From: an uncultured Duncaniella sp.
Lineage (GTDB): Bacteria > Bacteroidota > Bacteroidia > Bacteroidales > Muribaculaceae
NCBI GenBank assembly: GCA_910586665.1
Contig: CAJUIX010000013.1
Coordinates: 1 to 64,000 of the forward strand
Direction: 5' to 3'
DNA: 64,000 nt
The notes under the pieces are model-generated. The model made no database searches and had not been told where the DNA came from. It saw only the letters and a list, made by a program, of their open reading frames with translations. Position 1 is the stretch's first letter; the number at the start of each line of letters is the position of its first letter. The position numbers and the translations under genes were made by a program. This document shows positions 35,633-43,780 of this stretch, one piece after another.

Positions 35633-38392
35633 ATGAGACTAAAACTGTTTCTGCTACTGTTATTGGCGGCCACGTTGCCGTCATTGGCCCAATCGACAGG
35701 CGTAGCCGGTACTGTTGTCGACTCCAACACGGGCACCCCGGTCGCGGGTGCGAATGTGATGCTTGACAACCAGGGCATCTACGTCACCACGGGCCCCGGA
35801 GGTGATTTCCAGATTTCCAATGCCAAACCGGGTCAGGATTTGCTCGTCATCGTCGCCTATGGCTACAACGACATGACTCTTGATGTCGACATGAAGGCCG
35901 GCGTCATCCGTGACCTCGGCGACATCAAGTTAGTATCCTCCAACCCCAACAATCCCTTCTACGACGACCAGACCGACATGCTCTTCGACCAGGCCCTCCT
36001 GGAGGACGAGGAGGGGAGCGCGCAGTCAATCGCGGCGCTTACTGGCGCGAGCGACGACGTGTATTACAACGCGGCCAACTATAACTTCCAGCCGATGCGC
36101 TTCCGCATCAGGGGCTATGACTCGAAATACACCGAGACATACATCAACGGCATCAACTTCAACGACCTCGCCCGCGGACGCTTCAACTACTCGATGCTCG
36201 GCGGCATGAGCCGTGCCTTCCGCGACAAGACCACCTCGCTCGGCCTCGGCGCGGCTAACTTCGGCTTCGGCAACATCGGCGGTGCTACCGACATCAACAC
36301 CCGCGCCGCCCACTACGCTCCCGGCTTCAACGGCTCGGTAGCATATACCAACTCGAACTACATGCTCAGGGCTATGGCCATGTACTCGACAGGCCTCAAC
36401 AAGAACGGCTGGGCCTTCACCGTATCGGCAATAGGCCGCTACGCCAAGGAGGGTATCATCGACGGAACGTTCTACAACTCCTTCGGCCTCTTTGCCTCGC
36501 TCGAGAAGGTGTTCAACGACAAGCACTCCCTCAACCTCACCGTGTGGGGCGCACCGACCCAGCGCGCCACCAACTCCGCCACCTATGAGGAGGCCTACGC
36601 CCTCACCGGCAACAATCTCTACAATCCCAACTGGGGCTGGCAGGACGGCAAGAAGCGCTCCGCCAAAATCGTGGAGACTTTCGACCCGACAGCCATACTC
36701 AACTGGCTCTGGACCCCGGAAAAGGGCACCACGCTCAACACGGGAGCAGCCTTTCGCGCCGTCCACTACTCGACTTCGGCTCTCAACTGGTATAACGCCG
36801 CCGACCCCCGTCCCGACTACTACCGTTATCTTCCCAGTTACTTCCGCGCTTCAGGCAATGATGCAGCCGCTGACTTCTATACCGACCTCTGGCGCCACGA
36901 CGAGAGTTTCCGCCAGATCAACTGGGACAAACTCTACGAGGCCAACTACTACAACAACGAATTCGGTCGCGGCAACAACCCCGACAACCATTCGTCGAGC
37001 TACATCCTCGAGAACCGCCACAGCAACCAGCTCAACTTCATGCTCAACTCGGTGCTCAACCACCGCCTGAACGACCACATGACACTCCAGGCAGGCGTGT
37101 CGCTCAACTATACCCGTGCCCACTACTTCAAGACTATCCGTGACCTACTCGGAGGCGAGTACTGGCTCGACATCGACCAGTATAGCGAGCGCGACTTCCC
37201 CGACGACCCGCAGATGCTTCAGAACAATCTCCTCGACCCCAATCGCCGCGTCGGCAAGGATGACACTTTCGGCTATGACTACTATATCAACGCCATCCAC
37301 GGCAACGCCTGGATTCAGAATGTCATCACCCTCCCGCAGTGGGACATCAACTACGGCCTGAAAATCGGCTACACCCAGTTCCAGCGCGACGGCAAGATGA
37401 TGAACGGCCGCGCTCCAAAGAATTCCTACGGCAAGGGCCAGAGCCACCGCTTCGACACAGGCGCGCTGAAGGCAGGTGCCACATATAAGATTGACGGTCG
37501 CAACTTCATCAGCGCCCACGCCGGCTATGAGACCGTGGCACCGCTCTTCGAGTACTCCTACATCTCGCCGCGTATCAAGGACACCGCTATCGACGGTCTG
37601 AAACCCGAGCGTATCCTCTCCGGCGACATCTCCTACGCCTGGAACTACCGCCGTTTCCGCGGTGCCATCACCGGCTTCTGGACCGAGATGTTTGACCAGA
37701 CGGAGCGCACGTCATATTACGATGACCAGTACTCCACCTTCATGAACTATGTGCTCAAAGGTGTCCACACCCGCTACAAGGGTATCGAAATCGGTGCCGC
37801 TTTCAAAATCACACCCTCGATCACGCTGAGCGCGGCAGCCACTTTCGCCCGCTATCAGTATAAGAACCGTCCGAAGGGCACCCGCTCTTATGAGAACGGC
37901 ATGCGCCCCGACACAACCCAGGTGGTATACCTGAAAAACTTCTATGTCGGCGGCACCCCGCAGACAGCTGCCAACATCGGCATCGACTGGGCAGCCCCGA
38001 AGCAGTGGTTCTTCAATGTCAACGCATCGTGGATGGGTGACGCCTACGTCAACCTCTCGCCGATTCACCACGAGGCACTCCCGAAGCTTTGGGAGAAGTA
38101 TCCCTCGCTCGACGAGCTCGAGGCAAAGATGGACGAGCTTGCAAGCCAGGACAAGCTGCGCGACGCCTTCGTGCTCAACGCTTCAATCGGCAAGCTGATC
38201 TATCTCAACCGCCAGGTATCGATGAACATCAATCTCAATGTCGACAATATCCTCAACAATAAGAAGATTCAGACCTACGGTTACCAGCAGGGACGTTTCG
38301 ACTATTCGAACTATGACTCCACGAAGTACCCCAACAAATATTTCTATGCCCAGGGCATAAGGGTCTACCTCAATGTCGGCATCCGCTTCTAA
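35633..38392 (+). CDS. TonB-dependent receptor with carboxypeptidase-regulatory-like N-terminus
   Basis: 919 residues. A signal peptide (LLLLLAATLPSLAQ) precedes a CarboxypepD_reg-like domain (about 22-105: GVAGTVVDSNTGTPVAGANV), then a plug region (about 120-230, with the ADINTRAA-like DINTRAAHY motif) and a 22-strand beta-barrel ending in VGIRF with a C-terminal Phe. It imports a ligand across the outer membrane using TonB energy. It is not followed by a SusD gene; instead two OB-fold lipoproteins lie downstream, within 47 and 22 bp of each other. The ligand is unknown; nucleic-acid-derived material is suggested by the neighbours. Confidence 0.92.
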   Translation: MRLKLFLLLLLAATLPSLAQSTGVAGTVVDSNTGTPVAGANVMLDNQGIYVTTGPGGDFQISNAKPGQDLLVIVAYGYNDMTLDVDMKAGVIRDLGDIKLVSSNPNNPFYDDQTDMLFDQALLEDEEGSAQSIAALTGASDDVYYNAANYNFQPMRFRIRGYDSKYTETYINGINFNDLARGRFNYSMLGGMSRAFRDKTTSLGLGAANFGFGNIGGATDINTRAAHYAPGFNGSVAYTNSNYMLRAMAMYSTGLNKNGWAFTVSAIGRYAKEGIIDGTFYNSFGLFASLEKVFNDKHSLNLTVWGAPTQRATNSATYEEAYALTGNNLYNPNWGWQDGKKRSAKIVETFDPTAILNWLWTPEKGTTLNTGAAFRAVHYSTSALNWYNAADPRPDYYRYLPSYFRASGNDAAADFYTDLWRHDESFRQINWDKLYEANYYNNEFGRGNNPDNHSSSYILENRHSNQLNFMLNSVLNHRLNDHMTLQAGVSLNYTRAHYFKTIRDLLGGEYWLDIDQYSERDFPDDPQMLQNNLLDPNRRVGKDDTFGYDYYINAIHGNAWIQNVITLPQWDINYGLKIGYTQFQRDGKMMNGRAPKNSYGKGQSHRFDTGALKAGATYKIDGRNFISAHAGYETVAPLFEYSYISPRIKDTAIDGLKPERILSGDISYAWNYRRFRGAITGFWTEMFDQTERTSYYDDQYSTFMNYVLKGVHTRYKGIEIGAAFKITPSITLSAAATFARYQYKNRPKGTRSYENGMRPDTTQVVYLKNFYVGGTPQTAANIGIDWAAPKQWFFNVNASWMGDAYVNLSPIHHEALPKLWEKYPSLDELEAKMDELASQDKLRDAFVLNASIGKLIYLNRQVSMNINLNVDNILNNKKIQTYGYQQGRFDYSNYDSTKYPNKYFYAQGIRVYLNVGIRF

Positions 38393-38439
38393 TCACCCAC
38401 TTCTTCATCCACACATATATAATATAAGATAATTCGACT

Positions 38440-39819
38440 ATGAAATTATATAAATCATTGTTAGCGGCAGTAGCGGCGACGGCCTCACTCGGTTTTTCGG
38501 CCTGTAGTGACGACTTCGACCGTCCGCCGGTGATTGTACCCGAGGCGACCTACGAGGTCAACACCTCGATTTCGGAATTCAAGGAAATGTTTTGGGACGT
38601 GGCCCAGGCCAACTCGTCGACCACCATCCCGGTCAATGCCGACGGCGACAGCATCATCATCGGTGGCCGCGTCATCTCGTCGGACAAGGACGGGAATGTC
38701 TACCAGCACCTCTACCTCCGCGACGAGAGCGGCGCTATCGACATCCGTATCTACGGCTACGACATCTATGAGAGCTATCCTATGGGGCAGGAGGTGCGTT
38801 TAAACGTCACCGGCCTCCTCGTCGGCGGCTACGGCAAGCAGATGCAGATCGGCACGCTCTATAACAACGGTGTCGGCGGCATGGACAAGGAGGTATTCTT
38901 CGTCCGCGCCCAGCGCGACGGCCTCCCGGTGCCCGCGGATGCCGAGCCTTACACCGTCACCCTCGGTGAGCTGAAGTCATGGATTGACAGCAAGCCGGAG
39001 CTTATCAAGTGGCAGTGCCAGCTCGTGAAGCTCGAGAATGTCAGCTTTGTCGGCGGCGGCTCACTGAAGTGGACCGACAAGCCTGGCGAGACCGGCACCA
39101 CCACCCGCCAGCTCAAGGACAGCGAGGGCAACACGATTGACGTGCGCACGAGCAACAAGTGTACCTTCTCGGGCGACATCCTCCCTGCCGGAAGCGGCAC
39201 AGCCGTGGCCCTCCTCGGCTATTTCTGCAGCGCTGCCGGCAAGGCATCGTGGCAGCTCACCTTCATGGACCCCGCGACCGGCTGCATCGACGGCTTCGAG
39301 TTTGTCGACGAGCCTGTCAATCCTCCGACACCCCCGTCGGGCGAGGCTATCTATACCGGTCTTGCAGAGGACGCAGCCTCGGTCGACTGGAGCTATGAGT
39401 CGAACAGCACCGAGGGCGTCGAGGATATATGGTCATGGAAGGAGTACAGCGGCAAGCATTATCTGAACGCGAGTGCCTACGTCGGCGGCAAGGCTTATGC
39501 GGCCACTGCCTACGCCTATTCTCCCGTAATCGACCTCGCTGGCAAGAAATCGGCTAAGATGAGCTTCGACCACGCTGCCAAGTTCCAGACCACGCTGCGC
39601 ACGCTCTGCTGTGCTGTCGTGAAGGAGGAGGGCGCCTCGTCGTGGACCGAGCTGAAGATTCCCGAGTGGCCAGCCGAAGGCTCGTGGGCCTTCTCGAACT
39701 CGGGCGCGATTGACCTCTCGGCCTACGCCGGCAAGAAAATCCGCGTCGGATTCAAGTATGGCTCGAATTCGTCAGGCGCCGACACCTGGGAAGTGAAGAA
39801 CGTAAAGATTAGCGAATAA
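38440..39819 (+). CDS. DUF5689 (OB-fold) surface lipoprotein
   Basis: 459 residues with the lipobox GFSAC followed by SDDFD, an acidic tail after the cysteine that fits the Bacteroidota surface-export signal. Residues about 40-280 are a DUF5689 domain with an OB-fold core: IIIGGRVISSDKDGNVYQHL, then LRDESGAIDIRIYGYD and QEVRLNVTGLLVGGYG. The C-terminal half (about 300-455) is a beta-jelly-roll, choice-of-anchor-J-like module. Probably displayed at the cell surface next to the TonB receptor, where it may capture ligand, taking the place of SusD. The ligand is unknown. Confidence 0.85.
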   Translation: MKLYKSLLAAVAATASLGFSACSDDFDRPPVIVPEATYEVNTSISEFKEMFWDVAQANSSTTIPVNADGDSIIIGGRVISSDKDGNVYQHLYLRDESGAIDIRIYGYDIYESYPMGQEVRLNVTGLLVGGYGKQMQIGTLYNNGVGGMDKEVFFVRAQRDGLPVPADAEPYTVTLGELKSWIDSKPELIKWQCQLVKLENVSFVGGGSLKWTDKPGETGTTTRQLKDSEGNTIDVRTSNKCTFSGDILPAGSGTAVALLGYFCSAAGKASWQLTFMDPATGCIDGFEFVDEPVNPPTPPSGEAIYTGLAEDAASVDWSYESNSTEGVEDIWSWKEYSGKHYLNASAYVGGKAYAATAYAYSPVIDLAGKKSAKMSFDHAAKFQTTLRTLCCAVVKEEGASSWTELKIPEWPAEGSWAFSNSGAIDLSAYAGKKIRVGFKYGSNSSGADTWEVKNVKISE

Positions 39820-39841
39820 TCGGTTTAAAATTTTAAGAATT

Positions 39842-42478
39842 ATGAGAAATTTCAAGCTATATATGGGGCTGCTGTTCGCCGGAGCGCTGACTCTCACCGC
39901 CTGCCAGGACGATTTCGACGACCCGACCCTCCCCACCCCCGAATCCTCATGGCTAAGCGACACCGGCAACTACGAGCTGAAGACTATCGGCGATGTGAAG
40001 ACGGAGTACTGGAGCGACGCCGACAATTACTATCAGACAATCGGCGAATCGGCCGACGGTAAGCACATCCTCGTCAAGGGACGCGTGATTTCGTCGGACG
40101 CCTCGGGCAATATCTATAAGTCGCTCGTCATCCAGGATGAGACAGGTGCGCTCGCGATGAGCATCAACGCCAACTCGATGAACAATCAGTATCGCCGCGG
40201 GCAGGAAATAGTGCTCGACCTCACCGGCATGACCATCGGCAAGTATGCCGGCCTGCAGCAGCTCGGCTCCCCCGAGGATTCGCCGCAATACGGCCAGCAG
40301 ACCACCTTCATGCCCTATCAGGAGTTCATCACCCACTCGCAGAAGAACGGTGCTCCCGACCCGGCGGCGCTCGACACTATCACCGTGCGCTCCCTCGCCG
40401 AGCTTTCCGGCGGCCCGGAGGTGCTCCGCAAGTGGCAGAGCCAGCTCGTGCGCTTCAACAACTGCTCATTTGTCGACGGCGGCAAGGCTCCATTTGCCGA
40501 GAGCAAGGAGACTGTCAACCGCTCGCTTACTCTGTCGGACGGCGGTACAATCGTGGTCCGCACGAGTGGTTATTCTAATTTCTATTCGACCATTCTTCCC
40601 GAAGGCCACGGTGACGTGGTCGGCATCCTCAGCTACCACTCCAACGGCGGCTGGCAGGTGCTCCTCATCGACCGCAACGGCTGCATGAACTTCGGCAATC
40701 CGACTATCGGTCCGGGCGCCGAGGACAATCCCTATACCGTCGACCAGGCTATCTCGATTATAACGGGTGGCGGCAGCGAGAACAACGTATGGCTTACCGG
40801 CTACATCGTCGGTGCAGTGGCTCCCGGTGTGCAGACTGTCAGCTCCAATGCCGACATCCAGTTCTCGGCAGAGCCTGAACTCGACAATACCCTCGTCTTC
40901 GCCCAGAATCCCGACTGCAAGGACTGGACCAAGTGTATGGTAGTAGCTCTCCCGCAAGGCTCCAAGCTGCGCCAGTATGGCAACCTCCCCGACAATTCCG
41001 GCAACTATAAGAAACAGATATGGCTGAAGGGCAACTTCGGCACCGAGCTCGGTATCCCGGCTCTGACAGGCAATAATGGCGCCAAGGAAAACTTCCGCAT
41101 TGACGGCGTGGAGATTCCTGACGACGGCGGTGACCAGGAGAAGGGTGACGGCAGCGAGGCCAAGCCCTACAATGTGGCGCAGATTATAGCCATGAACCCT
41201 ACTTCGACCTCTTCGTCGCCCGCCGGTGGCTCGCAGATCTGGGTGAGCGGCTACATCGTCGGCTCGATGCCCACAGGCGGCGCGTCGACAACGCTCGAAG
41301 GCACCAATTTCAGCACGGCTGACGCCGCTGTGACCAATATCGTCATCGCTCCCTCGGCCGATGTGAAGGACTACAAGCAGTGTATCGGCATCCAGCTCCC
41401 GACAGCGTCGGTAGCTCCGGGTGTGCGCGCCACGCTCAATCTTTCGGACAATCCAGGCAACCTCGGCAAGAAGGTGGCCCTCTTCGGCGACGTGATGAAG
41501 TATTGCGGCGGCCCCGGTCTGAAGAACACCTCCAAGTTTACCCTCGAGGGTGGCGGCCAGACCCCGGACGTTCCGGGGGATGCTGTCAGCTCGCTCGACG
41601 AGAACTTCCCCGGCAAGGTGAAACCCGCAGGGTGGACCACGAAGGTGCTTGCGGGCGACAAGGACTGGTATTTCACCGAGTTCAACACTACTTCCTACGC
41701 AGCCATGACCGGCTACAAGGGCACAGCTCCCTTCGACTCATGGCTCATCTCTCCGGCCATTGACATGAACAAGGTCGGCGACAAGAATCTCTCGTTTGAG
41801 ACCCAGGTCAACGGCTACGGCTCGACCACCTCGCAGTTCGAGGTCTATGTGCTTACGTCTGCCGACCCGTCGACTGCTACTAAGACCAAGCTTAATCCGA
41901 CTATCGCCACTGCGCCTGCAAGCGGCTATTCATCATGGGTGAAGTCGGGTAATCTCGACCTCGGCTCGTTCAGCGGCACAATCTATATAGGCTTCCGCTA
42001 CACGGCCTCGCCTGACGCCAATTTCGCCACATGGTGTGTGACCAATGTCAAGCTCAATGCCGGCGGCGGTTCTGACACCCCTGTCACTCCCGACAAGCCC
42101 GCGACCGGCGACGGTACCAAGGCTTCTCCCTATAGCGTGGCCTCGGCTATCGCTCTCGGAAATCCTGGCACTGTCTCCTGGGTCAAAGGTTATATAGTAG
42201 GCTGGGTCGACGGCGCTGACATCAGCACAGGGAGCCACTTCGAAGTTCCTGCTTCGGGTGCGTCAAATGTGCTCATCGCTGATTCTCCGACCGAGAAGGA
42301 CTATACCAAGTGCATGCCTGTGCAGCTAAAAGCAGGTACCGACCTGCGCGCGGCAGTCAATCTGAAGGATAACCCGGGCAATCTCGGTAAAGTGCTGAGC
42401 ATAGAGGGTTCGCTGGTCGCCTATTTCCGACTTCCGGGTCTGAAAGAGCCGAAAGCCTACGAGCTTTCCGACAAGTGA
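39842..42478 (+). CDS. DUF5689/DUF6359 multi-OB-fold surface lipoprotein
   Basis: 878 residues. The lipobox LTAC is followed by QDDFDDP, an acidic surface-export-like stretch. The DUF5689 domain (about 45-280) is homologous to the previous protein. Three DUF6359-type OB-fold modules follow, each opening with a G-D/E-x-x-x-P-Y-x-V helix and a W-x-x-G-Y-I-V-G strand: about 290-420, 435-575 and 755-875. A jelly-roll module (about 585-745) separates the second and third. Modular duplication suggests multivalent binding of an extended ligand, for example nucleic acid or glycan. Last gene of the operon, with a strong terminator immediately after. Confidence 0.85.
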   Translation: MRNFKLYMGLLFAGALTLTACQDDFDDPTLPTPESSWLSDTGNYELKTIGDVKTEYWSDADNYYQTIGESADGKHILVKGRVISSDASGNIYKSLVIQDETGALAMSINANSMNNQYRRGQEIVLDLTGMTIGKYAGLQQLGSPEDSPQYGQQTTFMPYQEFITHSQKNGAPDPAALDTITVRSLAELSGGPEVLRKWQSQLVRFNNCSFVDGGKAPFAESKETVNRSLTLSDGGTIVVRTSGYSNFYSTILPEGHGDVVGILSYHSNGGWQVLLIDRNGCMNFGNPTIGPGAEDNPYTVDQAISIITGGGSENNVWLTGYIVGAVAPGVQTVSSNADIQFSAEPELDNTLVFAQNPDCKDWTKCMVVALPQGSKLRQYGNLPDNSGNYKKQIWLKGNFGTELGIPALTGNNGAKENFRIDGVEIPDDGGDQEKGDGSEAKPYNVAQIIAMNPTSTSSSPAGGSQIWVSGYIVGSMPTGGASTTLEGTNFSTADAAVTNIVIAPSADVKDYKQCIGIQLPTASVAPGVRATLNLSDNPGNLGKKVALFGDVMKYCGGPGLKNTSKFTLEGGGQTPDVPGDAVSSLDENFPGKVKPAGWTTKVLAGDKDWYFTEFNTTSYAAMTGYKGTAPFDSWLISPAIDMNKVGDKNLSFETQVNGYGSTTSQFEVYVLTSADPSTATKTKLNPTIATAPASGYSSWVKSGNLDLGSFSGTIYIGFRYTASPDANFATWCVTNVKLNAGGGSDTPVTPDKPATGDGTKASPYSVASAIALGNPGTVSWVKGYIVGWVDGADISTGSHFEVPASGASNVLIADSPTEKDYTKCMPVQLKAGTDLRAAVNLKDNPGNLGKVLSIEGSLVAYFRLPGLKEPKAYELSDK

Positions 42479-42507
42479 ATGATTTGAACAATTCCTGAAA
42501 ATAAAGT

Positions 42508-42549
42508 CCGGCTCTGTCGCCAACCGTGCGACAGAGCCGGATTGTTTTT
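42508..42549 (+). terminator. Intrinsic terminator of the hydrolase/receptor/OB-fold operon
   Basis: A perfect 13-bp stem, CCGGCTCTGTCGC (42508-42520) and GCGACAGAGCCGG (42528-42540), 7-nt loop, then ATTGTTTTT. It lies 29 bp after the stop. Confidence 0.92.
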
Positions 42550-42572
42550 GCCGATTAAAAAGCCTATATTTG
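42541..42572 (+). promoter_or_regulatory. Promoter-like element directly at the four-helix gene start
   Basis: ATTG (42541-42544), 20-nt spacer, TATATTTG (42565-42572). The ATG at 42577 is only 4 bp beyond, so transcription would begin at or next to the start codon, giving an essentially leaderless mRNA. The -33 element deviates by one base. Confidence 0.5.
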
Positions 42573-42576
42573 CGAC

Positions 42577-43143
42577 ATGACTCAGCCATTTCTCCCTCAG
42601 CGAGGCAATTATAAGGATTTGATTGCCTATAAGAAAGCCGAATGTATATTCGACATCACGTTTTATTTTGCGGAAAAGTACCTGAAGAAGGGTGACCGAA
42701 CCGTAGACCAGATGGTTCAGGCAGCACGTTCCGGGAAGCAGAATATTGCGGAAGGGAGTGCTGCTGCGACCACATCGCGTGAGACCGAGATAAAGCTCTA
42801 TAACGTGGCGAGGGCCAGTCTACAGGAGCTATTGGTCGATTACGAGGATTATCTAAGGGTAAGGGGGATGGAGCAGTGGCCCATAAACGACGAGCGAAGC
42901 ATTACGACAAGGCGTATTTGCGGTCGGCGTAATGATTCAGCGTTCTATCGGGAGGCTATAAAGGTGCGCTCATGCGAGACGATTGCGAACATCGCAATCA
43001 CCCTCATTCATCAGGCAGACCTGCTGTTGAGGAAACTGATAGAGCGTGTGCAGATTGATTTTTTGAGGGAAGGAGGCATCCGGGAGCAAATGACAAGATG
43101 CAGGATTGAGTATAGGAAGAAAAATGGGGGATGGAAGGGATAG
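42577..43143 (+). CDS. Four-helix-bundle suffix-domain protein, copy 1
   Basis: 188 residues, all helical. Family pattern: RGNYKDLIAYKKAE, then the block DRTVDQMVQAARSGKQNI and ETEIKLYNVARASLQELL with DYEDYL, and a C-terminal 'suffix' (ETIANIAITLIHQADLLL...FLREGG). The core belongs to the four-helix-bundle family that includes the protein encoded in 23S rRNA intervening sequences and is structurally related to Avd of diversity-generating retroelements; those bind nucleic acid through a basic surface. The biochemical role of this branch is unknown. Very similar to the protein at 55654-56208. Codon use and GC differ from neighbours (AGG codons). A 153-bp nonamer palindrome begins 9 bp after the stop. 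Confidence 0.85.
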   Translation: MTQPFLPQRGNYKDLIAYKKAECIFDITFYFAEKYLKKGDRTVDQMVQAARSGKQNIAEGSAAATTSRETEIKLYNVARASLQELLVDYEDYLRVRGMEQWPINDERSITTRRICGRRNDSAFYREAIKVRSCETIANIAITLIHQADLLLRKLIERVQIDFLREGGIREQMTRCRIEYRKKNGGWKG

Positions 43144-43152
43144 CAGGGGCAG

Positions 43153-43305
43153 GAATTATAGGGCTAATAGGGCTAATAGGTCTAATAGGAGTAATAGGTC
43201 TAATAGGAGCAATAGGTCAAATAAGTCTAATAGGGCTAATAGGTTAGGCCTTGCTTCATCCTATTTGACCTATTGCTCCTATTAGCCCTATTGCTCCTAT
43301 AATTC
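43153..43305. repeat. Nonamer-array palindrome 1, downstream of four-helix gene 1
   Basis: Ten 9-nt units in exact phase (43153-43242; consensus GNSNAATAG), a short centre, then five units in inverse orientation (43261-43305; CTATTNSNC). The outermost unit is identical in both arms (GAATTATAG, and CTATAATTC as its complement). Units within the array vary mainly at positions 2-4. The element fills the space between two genes. Confidence 0.9.
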
Positions 43306-43319
43306 AAGCCATGTCCCCA

Positions 43320-43694
43320 TTATTCTTCCGGGAGTTCGCGGAGGGGGATGCCCTGGCTGATTACTTTGTTGACGAAGTCGATGAAGTCGAGCTGCATTGC
43401 GGCTATGTTAAGCCGGGTGCTGAGCTCCGGGGGGAGTTGTGTGAGCATGGTGTGGCAGCGCTCGGCGAGCTGCCATTCGGGGCTTTTGAGATAGGCGCGG
43501 AGAGCTTCTGTATCACCCGCTTCCAGCAGCGATTGCGCTTTGTTGAATTCGGTTGTGTAGTAGTCGAGCAGCTTGCCGGCCTCTTTCATCGAGACCTCCT
43601 TTGGATTTTCGCGCAGGATGCCTTCGACTCTCTTGGTGCATGATACTGAGAGCAGGCAGGCCAGTATCATGGTCAGAAACAATAGTTTTTTCAT
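43320..43694 (-). CDS. Small lipoprotein of unknown function
   Basis: 124 residues with a signal peptide and the lipobox LLSVSC. The mature part is helical and mildly charged (NPKEVSMKEAGKLLDYYTTE), with no family I recognise. It lies alone between the nonamer palindrome downstream and a GGGACGC hairpin upstream, and is on the same strand as secA but 86 bp beyond it. Expression as a secA-distal gene is possible. No catalytic motifs. Confidence 0.65.
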   Translation of the reverse strand: MKKLLFLTMILACLLSVSCTKRVEGILRENPKEVSMKEAGKLLDYYTTEFNKAQSLLEAGDTEALRAYLKSPEWQLAERCHTMLTQLPPELSTRLNIAAMQLDFIDFVNKVISQGIPLRELPEE

Positions 43695-43716
43695 CGTATA
43701 TAGTGACTATTTATGT

Positions 43717-43750
43717 GATAGGGACGCAATTTTTCAAATGCGCCCCTATC
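43717..43750. repeat. GATAGGGACGC hairpin, copy d
   Basis: GATAGGGACGC (43717-43727) pairs with GCGCCCCTATC (43740-43750), 10 of 11 positions plus one G-U on RNA. It lies 30 bp beyond the secA stop and may serve as its terminator. The sequence of the arms matches the palindromes near 12.4 kb. Confidence 0.65.
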
Positions 43751-43780
43751 GGAAATGTTGTTATTGGCTAAAATTCAAGT

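Noticed and set aside
43153..43305. CRISPR array
   Set aside because: Units are 9 nt, have no spacers, and are arranged as an inverted pair; no cas genes nearby.
42577..43305. Complete diversity-generating retroelement
   Set aside because: No reverse transcriptase and no template/variable repeat pair was found; only the distant fold relation of the four-helix protein to Avd.
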